A stretch of DNA of 43,650 nucleotides. Origin: Ruminococcus sp. GTDB taxonomy: Bacteria > Bacillota > Clostridia > Oscillospirales > Acutalibacteraceae. Below the pieces are notes generated by a model. That model did no database searches. It had not been told where the DNA came from and saw only the letters and a program-made list of their open reading frames with translations. The stretch lies in NCBI GenBank assembly GCA_017458105.1, contig JAFTGC010000002.1, positions 1 to 43,650 of the forward strand, given 5' to 3'. Shown here piece after piece: positions 32,908-41,908 of this stretch (position 1 is the stretch's first letter; each line of letters opens with the position of its first letter). A program made the position numbers and the translations under genes.

Positions 32908-33389
32908 TGGAAATTAAATTACCTCTTTATGATTTGTTGAATCGTTTTTTGATAGGATTGGTTTTTATCGGATGTGTTTTCGCAATTAACATATCTTGTT
33001 TCAAACCGTACATGAGTAAAGATTATTTCGAAACGCTTTCGGTTGGCCCTGAAATTATTATTACAATTTGTATATTTGCGATTTCTTATGAAGTAGGGTT
33101 TATTATCAACAGAATTGGATCTATTGCATTAGAGCCGTTTTTAAAGAAAACACATTTAATTTCATTTAATAATGATTATAAGCTGTTTAATGAAGCTAAA
33201 GAAAAATATCCTATTATGGAAACGTTATCTAGAGAATATGCGTTATCAAGAACAAGTACGACTCTTTTCCTTTTATTAACAATTATCGCTTTAGTCGGGG
33301 AGAAGAAAATTCTGTCTGTTATATTTGTTTTGTTTGCTATCATATTCTGTCTCTCTTGTAGAAAATTTGCAAAAAAATTGTTGAGTTAA
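32907..33389 (+). CDS. small membrane protein between two MBL genes
   Basis: 160 aa with about four membrane segments in two pairs (LIGLVFIGCVFAINIS, IIITICIFAISYEVGFIINRIG, then TTLFLLLTIIALVG and ILSVIFVLFAIIFCLS), separated by a charged stretch of about 50 residues. I recognise no family. The ATG overlaps the previous stop (TAATG). Its own stop is followed at once by another TAATG and an 8-codon frame (33389-33415), ahead of the second MBL gene. This tight coupling suggests that the three products act together, perhaps with the MBL proteins held at the membrane. Confidence 0.7.
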   Translation: MEIKLPLYDLLNRFLIGLVFIGCVFAINISCFKPYMSKDYFETLSVGPEIIITICIFAISYEVGFIINRIGSIALEPFLKKTHLISFNNDYKLFNEAKEKYPIMETLSREYALSRTSTTLFLLLTIIALVGEKKILSVIFVLFAIIFCLSCRKFAKKLLS

Positions 33390-34076
33390 TGGAAAAGGAT
33401 TTAGAAAAGAAGTAAGAAAGTTTTATGATGTTGCGAAGTTTTTTGCCTGTAGGACAGGGTGCATTTTATCTTGAACAATTTGAAACAAATAAACATAGAA
33501 TCAATGTTGTTTATGACTGCGGTTCGAGCACTCATGGATTTGATATTAAGCGAGAAGTTAGATCGAATTTTAATAAGAATGAAGAGATTTTAATTGCATA
33601 CATATCCCATTTGCATGAGGATCATGTTAATGGATTAGAATATCTTATGGACTATTGTAATATAAAAAATATTATTTTTCCGTTTACTTCCTCAGATTAC
33701 TTCCTCAGAAGATAGAATTCTTATGAGTATACAATACTTGTGTAGTTCAAAGAAACATGCTCCCACTGATTCTGTTTATCGTTTAATTGATGATCCAGGC
33801 GAGTTTATACACCGCATTTCACCAAATACGAATATATATTCTGTAATTTCAGACAATGAAGATATTAATGATAACAGGCGAGAATGGAATTATCAAGCTG
33901 AGATAGATAGGGTGCGAATTCTAAATTCCGGGGAAAATGTTCTTCATAGAATTTGGGATGAAAAAATTAACGAAATTGAACAATATTGGGAATACATACC
34001 ATTTAACTTTAAAGATGATATGAGAAGTGGTGTATTTTATAATGCACTGAGTGCAAAATTGGATGATAAAATAAAC

Positions 34077-35764
34077 GTAACTATTCAGAGCACCACACAA
34101 AGATCTGATCGGTTTGACCTGATAAAGCCATCTTAACCGCATGATAGGAATCGAATCCGTTTTTGCGAGCGGTGCTGATGAGTGACATTAAGCCCATATA
34201 TTCCTCTGCGCCGGTTCTGCTTCTGAAACAACCGCAGACCTTGGTCTTGGTTTTGATGTTTCTGATGTCGCGCTCAACTTGATTGTTGTCGAATGGAACA
34301 CCGAGTTTTTCTAAAAACAGGCAGACTGCTCCCTTGTATTTTTGAAGCCTGTCGATGAGCGCGAGAATTTTACCGCGTTTCACTCTGCCGCGCTTTTTCT
34401 TGACAGGTTCTGCAACGGGATTGTGCGCGTACGCCTCTTCAACGATGTCATCGTACTCACGTTTGTATTTTTGAATTGTGTACACGCTGAGCGCTTCTTT
34501 TCCTGCTGCAATCGCCTTATCTTTTGCTTTTTTCATCCGCAAAAGGTGTTTCTTGAATTTTCTCGCCCATGCTTGCTCCGTGTAATTCTCTATTATTCCG
34601 TTCAGCTCTCTCAAAAGATGAGCACAGCATACGGAATGCGTCACACCGTCAAATTTCCAATAGGAAGCCCAGCAATCGTGGACGATGATTCCGCGATAAT
34701 CAGGAAGGACGCCCACGGATTTTATTCCTTCATAACCGCGCTTTTTACTCACGGTCATATAGGTGTAATTTGCGTTTGACACAGTGTGAACCCAGTGTAG
34801 CTTGCCGTCAATGTTTGTTCCTGTTTCGTCACAGTGAACCAACGGACTTTCAGATATCTTCCGACGTATTGTCTCAAGCGCGGGCTTTATCCTCTCGGCA
34901 CAGCGACTGACGATGTTTTTAATCGTGCCTGTGGAAAGCGGTATATTGAATACGCCGCCTAATATTTCATGAATCCTGTTAACGCTGACTGCGCCTAACG
35001 TATTAAAGGCAACAACAAGCGCTTGCAGATTTTTGCCGTATTGTACATTTGCTTTTACATCTTTAGGAAAGGCTCCTGTTTTAGATTCACCGCAAAGAGG
35101 ACACACTTCGACACAGAGTTTTTCGTGAGCGGTGATATTTACCTCAACAACCGCGTCAATGACGTGACGTTTTTCCTTAACACAAGCCTTTGCTGCGCAC
35201 TTATCTCGATAAGGACAGGAATTACAGTCTGCATGCATATGTTGCTTTACTTCATCGGGCTTTGAAAGAACAGCGAGGTGGGTTCCTTGATGCCCTTTCT
35301 GTCCGCCGCGCTTCTTACCGCTTTTTTCGCGCAGGCTCTTGGGAGCTTTCTTAAAGCCGTTCGATGACGGCGGTTTGGAGCTGTTGCCTGAGTTTTTGTT
35401 AAGTTGATCGCGCAGTTCTTTGATTGTCGCGTTGAGTTCGGCTATGGTTTGATTAAGCGTATCCACTTGCTCAACAAGCATTTGATTTTGCTTCACCAAA
35501 GAATCAACAAATTCTTGTGTAACCGGCATTTGCTTCACCGCCTTTCGTTGCTTCTATTATACCAAAGGCAACGATTTTTGACCATACCACTGCGTTTTGA
35601 TGGTTGTACATTTTGACGAATGCGATTTTTATAAGGCTTTTTTAGTGCCTTCGGAGAGCATAGTGATTGACAAATTTATACTTTTTTCATTCGCAAGCCT
35701 GCTATTTGATATCTCAAAATTTATTTTGTGCATGTATACAATTTTTATCGTTCTGAATAGTTAC
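34077..35764 (-). mobile_element. complete IS66-family insertion sequence (single-ORF type), 1688 bp
   Basis: The ends are inverted repeats starting GTAACTATTCAGA (34077-34089) and ending TCTGAATAGTTAC (35752-35764). Both sides are flanked by the 8-bp direct repeat AAATAAAC (34069-34076 and 35765-35772). GTAA-starting ends and 8-bp target duplications are hallmarks of IS66. Only the transposase gene is present; the accessory tnpA/tnpB genes are absent, as in the shorter single-gene members. The element is inserted on the minus strand in the second MBL gene. Confidence 0.97.
34081..35529 (-). CDS. IS66 family transposase
   Basis: A 482-aa IS66-type transposase (TnpC). It has an N-terminal leucine-zipper-like coiled coil (VEQVDTLNQTIAELNATIKEL), then NKNSGNSSKPPSSNGF, a zinc finger (CPYRDKCAAKACV, CPLCGES), and the DDE domain (LVHCDETGTNIDGKLHWVH, IVHDCWASYWKF, HLLRELN, then VPFDNNQVERDIRNIKTK with the catalytic Glu). 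The C-terminal SRTGAEEYMGLMSLISTARKNG is also typical. It looks intact. The ATG at 35529 follows GGTGA; a GTG at 35538 is the alternative. Its stop codon lies inside the left inverted repeat. Confidence 0.96.
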   Translation of the reverse strand: MPVTQEFVDSLVKQNQMLVEQVDTLNQTIAELNATIKELRDQLNKNSGNSSKPPSSNGFKKAPKSLREKSGKKRGGQKGHQGTHLAVLSKPDEVKQHMHADCNSCPYRDKCAAKACVKEKRHVIDAVVEVNITAHEKLCVEVCPLCGESKTGAFPKDVKANVQYGKNLQALVVAFNTLGAVSVNRIHEILGGVFNIPLSTGTIKNIVSRCAERIKPALETIRRKISESPLVHCDETGTNIDGKLHWVHTVSNANYTYMTVSKKRGYEGIKSVGVLPDYRGIIVHDCWASYWKFDGVTHSVCCAHLLRELNGIIENYTEQAWARKFKKHLLRMKKAKDKAIAAGKEALSVYTIQKYKREYDDIVEEAYAHNPVAEPVKKKRGRVKRGKILALIDRLQKYKGAVCLFLEKLGVPFDNNQVERDIRNIKTKTKVCGCFRSRTGAEEYMGLMSLISTARKNGFDSYHAVKMALSGQTDQIFVWCSE

Positions 35765-36354
35765 AAATAAACAATAATAATATTAGAAAATATTTATCTC
35801 AATGGAGTAGCAAAAAAATTCAGAAGTTATTTATAGAAGCTTATGAAGAAGTAAATAAAGACCTAAATGTAAACTCTATGACTTTGTTTTCCGGCACAAA
35901 AGATATTTCCACACGTCAACGAATGGTTATTCCTAATAACTATGCATGTAAATGCTGCTATTCAAGTAGAGCAAATGGTTGCTTATACTTTGGGGATTAT
36001 AATTCAAACGGAAAGCATAGATGGAAAGAATTGAAACGTAGTTACGAAAAATATTGGGACCTTATAGGTTGTGTTCAAATACCCCATCATGGTTCTAAAA
36101 ACAGTTATAATCATGAATTGGCTTTAATGGATGCATTTCACGTTGTATCAGCAGGTAAGTCCAATCGGTTCCGTCATCCGCATTCAGTGGTGATTAAAGA
36201 TTTGTTGTTTGAGCATAAACATCCATACATTGTAACCGAAGACAAAAGCAGTACAGTAATTACGAGAATAGATATATGATTTGAATCATGCTAAACTAAT
36301 TTGCATCGATATTATTCTTGACTAATAACTGTAACCATAAGCATTATACCAAGA

Positions 36355-36396
36355 GTAAAGCCTCGCACGAACGCATCTCGTTTAGCGAGGCTTTAC
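36355..36396. terminator. hairpin after the broken MBL gene
   Basis: GTAAAGCCTCGC pairs over 12 bp with GCGAGGCTTTAC; the loop holds a small ACGA/TCGT stem. On the + strand ATTTCT follows. It is the probable end of the MBL operon, also facing the converging DUF6809-like remnant. Confidence 0.75.
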
Positions 36397-36400
36397 ATTT

Positions 36401-36584
36401 CTAAATTGGTGTTTTAAGTTTCTGGAATACTTTCCTTTGTTTTTCTGAAAATGATTTGGTCAAAGTCGCGTCGTTTTGTACAACAAGTCGAGATGATTTA
36501 TCAAATTCACTGTCTCTAACAATCAACGCTTCATAAGGTGCAACATTCCCGTACCAGAGTTCATCTAAAGTTGTTAATTGTCAC
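36401..36584 (-). pseudogene. DUF6809-like small gene, frameshifted and cut short
   Basis: The minus strand reads LDELWYGNVAPYEALIV, then RDSEFDKSSRL and SEKQRKVFQKLKTPI followed by a stop. This resembles the start of DUF6809-type proteins of clostridial elements (about 90-100 aa), which begin with a T-x-L-E-E-L-x-Y-G-N pattern. GTG at 36584 with GGAG upstream is the natural start, but one extra A in ATTAACAAC puts it out of frame; removing it gives VTITTLDELWYGN. The 3' half is missing, ended by the stop next to the hairpin. So the gene is doubly damaged. The family assignment is from memory. Confidence 0.6.
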
Positions 36585-36782
36585 CACTCCTTTCAAATCC
36601 AAGAGAATATTTCATTATTTTTTGAATATCCAGATAAATAAGATTATCCAAGGTATTGTAAATAAAAGTGTTTCAGTTGGGGTGATTTGGAATTGATTTG
36701 ATGATTTTCATCAAAAACCATTGAAAATACATATTAATATGGATATAATACAAGTATATAATAAGCCTTTGGGGGTGCCATA

Positions 36783-37000
36783 ATGGCAGTTAGTTATAAA
36801 AAACTCTGGAAATTATTGATTGATAAAGATATGAAAAAAGTGAATTGGAGCGTGAGTCAGGTATCACTCATTATGCGCTTGGACAGTTAACGCGTGGAAA
36901 AGATGTGTCTACAGACGTTTTAGGTAAGATTTGCGAAACATTACAGTGTTCAATAGACGATATTATGGAGTTCCTTCCTGAACAGGAAGCTAAAAAATAA
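36783..37000 (+). pseudogene. XRE-type HTH regulator gene with a 1-bp deletion
   Basis: ATG at 36783 gives MAVSYKKLWKLLIDKDMKK, then the frame breaks at AATTGGAGC and stops early. In the next frame ERESGITHYALGQLTRGKDV is followed by LGKICETLQCSIDDIMEFLP to the TAA at 37000. One missing T (AATTTGGAG expected) restores a 72-aa YozG-like HTH protein of a well-known small Cro/C1 family. The length, 218 bp, is one short of a multiple of three. GGGGGTG lies upstream. It sits just before the restriction operon, where it might have acted as a control protein. Confidence 0.85.
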
Positions 37001-37154
37001 ATATACAAATGAGATTGAGTCACTGTCACTAAAGGGTGAAATTAAAACAGTAAGTATAGTTTAAATATGTGAATTATTAAAAAGAGTTTTACTATGCTGT
37101 ACAACTTCTGATAATTATTTATTATGTAAAGTTGGGTTGTAAGGGGAAGTGAAA

Positions 37155-40100
37155 ATGAAATCAAATTTTGAGTTTTTGAAACGTTATTGGCCTGCGTTAG
37201 CCAAAATTGGCGCAACGGCTGAGAACTACCTATATGATGATCCCAACGCTTGTATCTACAAACTCGGGATGTTTGCCGAACGTCTTGTACAGGAGATTTT
37301 TGTATTTGAACGTTTGTCAGAACCAAAATACGATAAATCTCACGCTGCCAGAATTAAACTCTTAAAACGCGAGGGTTTGATAGATCGCGGTGGAAAAATA
37401 GACAATATTCTTTTTGCGCTTCGTAAAAAACGCAATGACGCTGTACATAATTATGAAGATTCAATAGATGATGCGAAAGCAATGTTGGAGATGGCGTATC
37501 ACCTTGCGGAATGGTTTATGCAGGTGTACGGCGATTGGGGCTATATCTCCACAGAGTTCAAACTGCCAGAAAAGAAACCTGAGATAGATTATGAGAGTAT
37601 TATAAAAAAGCAAGAGGAAGAAATTGCAGCTCTAATTAAAACGGTTGATGAAATTAAAACTCCTGCTTCCGATAATACAAAGAGCGAGCGTTCAGAAAAA
37701 GCTGCAAGTGTTTCGGATAACATGAAACTTACCGAAGCGGAGACACGTTTGATTATTGATGATCAGCTTCGCAAATACGGTTGGGAAGTTGACACTAATG
37801 CGCTTCGTTACTCCAAAGGAGTCCGTCCGCAAAAAGGAAAGAACCTTGCTATCGCAGAATGGCCTACCGATTCCAAGGTGACGCATGGGGCTTTTGCAGA
37901 TTATGCTCTATTTGTCGGGCTGCAAATGGTAGGAATTGTTGAAGCAAAAAAAGCAATGATAGATATTCCTTCTGTTATTGATTATCAATGTAAAGATTAT
38001 GCTTCAATGATAAAAACTGAACACCATGAATATTTAATCAACGTTTGGGGTAAATATCAGGTGCCGTTTGTATTTGCTACTAACGGCAGGAAATACCTGA
38101 AACAAATCGAAACCAAATCGGGAATATGGTTTCTTGATTTACGCAACAAATCAAATGTGCCGAAAGTATTATCCGGCTGGATAAGCCCGGACGGAATTAT
38201 GGAATTGCTTGAAAAGGATATTGCGGGTGCTGACGATACGTTGCGCAATATGCCGTATGATTTTCTTCGTGATTCAGACGGATTGAATTTGAGAGATTAT
38301 CAAATTAAAGCTATTGAGGTGGCTGAAAAAGCCGTAATTGATGGTACACCTTCTTTATTGTTGTCTATGGCAACCGGTACAGGAAAAACGCGCACAATTT
38401 TAGGTATGATATACCGTTTTTTGAAAAGTGGTCGCTTTAAGAGGATTTTGTTTCTTGTAGATCGTACCGCTCTCGGAGAACAAGCCTCGGATGTTTTCAA
38501 GGAAGTTAAGATTGAAGATTTAATGACACTTGACAACATTTACAATATAAAGGGGCTTGAAGAAAAAGAAATCGAAAAGGAAACCAAAATACATATTGCC
38601 ACCGTTCAGAGTCTTGTAAAGCGTATTGTTTACAGTGAGGGCAATACTATGCCTTCGGTAACTGAATATGATTTGATAATTGTTGATGAGGCTCATCGTG
38701 GATATATCCTCGATAAAGAAATGAGCGAGACAGAGATGCTCTACCGCAACCAAAATGACTATATTAGCAAGTATCGTACTGTGATTGAGTATTTCAATGC
38801 TGTCAAGATAGCGTTAACCGCTACGCCTGCATTACATACAACAGAGATTTTCGGGAAGCCTGTATTCAACTATTCCTATCGTGAGGCAGTAATTGATGGG
38901 TATCTGGTTGACCATGATGCACCGCATAGCATAAAAACTAAGTTGCGCATAGAGGGTATTAACTATAAAAAGGGCGAGCAGTTGGCGATATACGACCCGA
39001 ATACGGGCGAGGTGTTGAATAGCGATGAACTCGAAGATGATATGAAATTTGAGATTGATACCTTCAACCGTCAAGTCGTTACAGAGCCTTTCAATCGGAC
39101 AGTGTTAGAGGAGATAGCACCTGACCTGAATCCGGATGGCGGCGGGAAAACGCTGATTTATGCAGTGGATGATACCCATGCTGATTTAATCGTGTCTATT
39201 CTAAAGGATATTTATTCAGAATATGGAATTGATAACGACGCAGTTATGAAAATTACCGGAAGCGTTGCCGGCGGAAATAAGAAAAAGATATCCGAGGCAA
39301 TAAAACGATTCAAGAATGAAGAGAATCCAAAGATTGTGGTAACAGTCGATTTACTGACTACCGGAATTGATGTGCCGGAAATCACTACTCTCGTCTTTAT
39401 GCGCAGAATCAAATCCCGCATTCTATTTGAGCAGATGTTAGGACGTGCTACGCGTCTGTGTCCGGCTATTGAGAAAACTCATTTTGAAATCTATGACCCT
39501 GTTGGTGTATATGAGACATTAGAAGATGTTACCAACATGAAACCCGTTGTTACTTCGCCGAACACAACCTTCGAGGAGCTTTTGAACGGTTTGATTCAGG
39601 CTAAAAGCGATGATGAGAAAGCATATATTGTTGATACCATAGTAGCAAAGCTGCAAAGAAAACGGACAAATATCAGCGATAAAGCATTAGAACAGTTTAT
39701 CTACCTAACAGGCGGATACAATCTGTCCGATTTTGCCAAGCGCATTAGGAGTGGAAATGTCGGGAAATCGCAAGAATTGCATGAATCCACCGACTCTTCG
39801 TTGATCACCTCCATGGATATGAGCTCACTCGTGGATGATATTCTTGACCATCAAGAAGCATTCCTTGTATTGGATAAGGATAAGATTCATCATAAGCATC
39901 CCGTTATCATTGATGATCATCCCGATGAGTTGGTTGAGCATACAAGAGGATATGGCGAAGGGCAGAAACCGGAGGATTATATTGAATCGTTCAAAGTGTT
40001 TATTAATTCTCACTTGAATGAAATTGCCGCGCTGAAAACTGTTTGCACAAGACCCTCAGAGCTGACTCGAGAAAGCCTTAAAGGATTAGAATTGGAATTG

Positions 40101-40481
40101 AATCGTCATGAATTTACGGAGCAGCAGCTGAATACAGCTTGGAACGAGATGACCAATCAGGATATTGTTGCAGATATTATTGCGTTTATTCGCCAGCAGG
40201 CACTTGGCTCTGTTTTGATAAGTCATGAGACAAGGGTGAGAAATGCCTTCGCCAAATTGAAGCTGAATCATTCGTTTAATAAGATGCAGCTTGATTGGTT
40301 GGGAAGAATAGAAAAAGTTATGTTGAAAGAGAGTATATTGGATATGCAAATGTTCAATCAAGGTGCTTTCAAAAATGCAGGCGGATTTCAAATAATAGAT
40401 CGCCGCTTTAATGGACAGCTTGGCGAGTTTATGCAGGAATTAAATCAATATTTATATGATGACGGAGGCAGTGTAGCGTGA
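37155..40481 (+). CDS. hsdR: type I restriction enzyme, endonuclease/translocase subunit
   Basis: 1108 aa. The N-terminal 130 residues are a DUF4145-like helical domain (YKLGMFAERLVQEIFVFERL, LRKKRNDAVHNYED), then a linker and the nuclease domain (LIIDDQLRKYGWEVD, FVGLQMVGIVEAKK with the catalytic E-x-K). The superfamily 2 helicase motor has Walker A SMATGTGKTRT near residue 404, IIVDEAHRG near 510, ALTATPALHT, TVDLLTTGIDVPE and QMLGRATRL. It cuts unmethylated DNA after translocation, together with HsdM and HsdS. AAGGGG lies 8 nt before the ATG at 37155; GTG at 37149 is too close. Its stop overlaps the hsdM start (GTGA). It looks complete. Confidence 0.96.
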   Translation: MKSNFEFLKRYWPALAKIGATAENYLYDDPNACIYKLGMFAERLVQEIFVFERLSEPKYDKSHAARIKLLKREGLIDRGGKIDNILFALRKKRNDAVHNYEDSIDDAKAMLEMAYHLAEWFMQVYGDWGYISTEFKLPEKKPEIDYESIIKKQEEEIAALIKTVDEIKTPASDNTKSERSEKAASVSDNMKLTEAETRLIIDDQLRKYGWEVDTNALRYSKGVRPQKGKNLAIAEWPTDSKVTHGAFADYALFVGLQMVGIVEAKKAMIDIPSVIDYQCKDYASMIKTEHHEYLINVWGKYQVPFVFATNGRKYLKQIETKSGIWFLDLRNKSNVPKVLSGWISPDGIMELLEKDIAGADDTLRNMPYDFLRDSDGLNLRDYQIKAIEVAEKAVIDGTPSLLLSMATGTGKTRTILGMIYRFLKSGRFKRILFLVDRTALGEQASDVFKEVKIEDLMTLDNIYNIKGLEEKEIEKETKIHIATVQSLVKRIVYSEGNTMPSVTEYDLIIVDEAHRGYILDKEMSETEMLYRNQNDYISKYRTVIEYFNAVKIALTATPALHTTEIFGKPVFNYSYREAVIDGYLVDHDAPHSIKTKLRIEGINYKKGEQLAIYDPNTGEVLNSDELEDDMKFEIDTFNRQVVTEPFNRTVLEEIAPDLNPDGGGKTLIYAVDDTHADLIVSILKDIYSEYGIDNDAVMKITGSVAGGNKKKISEAIKRFKNEENPKIVVTVDLLTTGIDVPEITTLVFMRRIKSRILFEQMLGRATRLCPAIEKTHFEIYDPVGVYETLEDVTNMKPVVTSPNTTFEELLNGLIQAKSDDEKAYIVDTIVAKLQRKRTNISDKALEQFIYLTGGYNLSDFAKRIRSGNVGKSQELHESTDSSLITSMDMSSLVDDILDHQEAFLVLDKDKIHHKHPVIIDDHPDELVEHTRGYGEGQKPEDYIESFKVFINSHLNEIAALKTVCTRPSELTRESLKGLELELNRHEFTEQQLNTAWNEMTNQDIVADIIAFIRQQALGSVLISHETRVRNAFAKLKLNHSFNKMQLDWLGRIEKVMLKESILDMQMFNQGAFKNAGGFQIIDRRFNGQLGEFMQELNQYLYDDGGSVA

Positions 40482-41908
40482 ATAATCAGGAAATAGTCGC
40501 GAAACTTTGGAACTTGTGTAATGTTTTGCGTGACGACGGTATTACATACCAGCAGTATGTAACTGAGCTGACATATATTTTATTTTTAAAAATGTGTAAG
40601 GAAACCAATGCCGAAGGAGCAATTCCCGAAGAATATCGTTGGGATCAGCTCACCAGCAAACAGGGTATTGAATTAAAGAAATTCTACAAACAGCTTTTAG
40701 AAAACTTAGGAGAGAATTGTACTGGCAGAGTACGCGAAATCTACCAAGGCGCTCAGACAAATATTGATGAGCCAAAAAATCTTGAAAAGATTATCACTAC
40801 AATAGATCGATTCGATTGGTACAATGCCAAAGAAGAAGGATTGGGTAATCTTTACGAAGGCTTGTTAGAGAAAAACGCGGCCGAGAAGAAGTCAGGTGCG
40901 GGACAGTATTTTACCCCTCGTGTGTTGATTAACGTTATGACGCGGTTAGTTGCTCCTCAGCCCGGCGAACGCTGCAACGATCCGGCTTGCGGAACATTTG
41001 GCTTTATGATTGCCGCAGATAGCTTCGTCAAAGCTAATACCGACAATTTGTTTGATCTTGATGTGGACCAACAGGAATTTCAGCGGACTCAGGCGTTTTC
41101 AGGCTGCGAGTTGGTACACGACACTCACCGACTGGCATTGATGAACGCTATGCTACATGACATCAGCGGCCCGATTTACTTAGGCGACACTCTATCTAAC
41201 TTTGGAAAACAAATGAAGGGCTATGACGTGGTACTTACAAATCCGCCGTTTGGTACAAAGAAGGGCGGTGAACGTGCTACGCGTGACGACCTAACTTTCC
41301 CAACCAGAAACAAGCAGCTTAACTTTCTACAGCATATTTACCGCAGTCTTAAAAAGACTGGTAATGCGCGTGCTGCAGTTGTACTTCCTGATAATGTGCT
41401 GTTTGCGGACGGTGACGGAGAGAAAATACGTCGTGACCTAATGGACAAGTGTAATTTACACACGATTTTACGTTTGCCTACCGGTATCTTTTATGCGCAA
41501 GGTGTTAAGACAAATGTTTTGTTTTTTACCAGAGGAATCTCGGATAAAGGCAATACAAAAGAAGTGTGGATTTATGATTTGCGTTCTGAAATGCCCTCTT
41601 TTGGAAAAACAAATCCATTGCAGGAAAAACACTTTGAAGAATTTGAGTCGTGCTACTGTGCCGGCAATATATCTGATCGTAAAGAAACCTATAGCGAAGA
41701 TAATCCGAATGGAAGATGGCGCAAATATACATATGAACAAATTCTGGCACGTGATAAAACAAGTCTGGATATCAGTTGGATAAAAACACAAAATGAGAGC
41801 GATAATTATACCTTATCCGAGTTGCTTGGCATGATAAAAACCAAATCAGAGAATATTGCTGCCGCTGTTGTGCAACTTGAAGCTCTTATCGGTGAGGTGG
41901 ACGAATAA
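40478..41908 (+). CDS. hsdM: type I DNA methyltransferase subunit
   Basis: 476 aa. The N-terminal HsdM domain (KLWNLCNVLRDDGITYQQYVTELTYILFLKM) is followed by an N6-adenine methyltransferase domain: KKSGAGQYFTPRVLINVM, SAM motif I in DPACGTFGF near residue 168, catalytic motif IV NPPFG near 255, and RAAVVLPDNVLF. It methylates adenine at the site set by HsdS and protects host DNA. It starts with GTG at 40478, overlapping the hsdR stop by 4 bp, and its stop overlaps the hsdS ATG. It looks complete. Confidence 0.96.
   Translation: MNNQEIVAKLWNLCNVLRDDGITYQQYVTELTYILFLKMCKETNAEGAIPEEYRWDQLTSKQGIELKKFYKQLLENLGENCTGRVREIYQGAQTNIDEPKNLEKIITTIDRFDWYNAKEEGLGNLYEGLLEKNAAEKKSGAGQYFTPRVLINVMTRLVAPQPGERCNDPACGTFGFMIAADSFVKANTDNLFDLDVDQQEFQRTQAFSGCELVHDTHRLALMNAMLHDISGPIYLGDTLSNFGKQMKGYDVVLTNPPFGTKKGGERATRDDLTFPTRNKQLNFLQHIYRSLKKTGNARAAVVLPDNVLFADGDGEKIRRDLMDKCNLHTILRLPTGIFYAQGVKTNVLFFTRGISDKGNTKEVWIYDLRSEMPSFGKTNPLQEKHFEEFESCYCAGNISDRKETYSEDNPNGRWRKYTYEQILARDKTSLDISWIKTQNESDNYTLSELLGMIKTKSENIAAAVVQLEALIGEVDE

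Larger units (their letters stand above)
33425..36279 (+). pseudogene. second MBL-fold hydrolase gene, broken by a 13-bp duplication and an IS66 insertion
   Basis: Three open pieces (33425-33715, 33723-34076, and 35765-36279 after the IS) belong to one gene. The first has LRSFLPVGQGAFY and the metal motif SHLHEDHVNG (HxHxDH). The last has CLYFGDYN and QIPHHGSKNS, matching the C-terminal motifs of the intact MBL gene upstream. Two lesions are visible. TTACTTCCTCAGA is duplicated in tandem (33684-33696 and 33697-33709), which shifts the frame. An IS66-type element (34077-35764) sits between codons, with an 8-bp target duplication. Removing the IS, one target copy and one 13-bp copy restores 1146 bp, a 381-aa frame (KINNNNIRKY across the IS site). 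The product is therefore lost or truncated in this strain. Confidence 0.92.

Noticed and set aside
34342..34779. + frame inside the IS66 transposase
   Set aside because: Shadow of the intact transposase; tnpA/tnpB of larger IS66 elements are not there.
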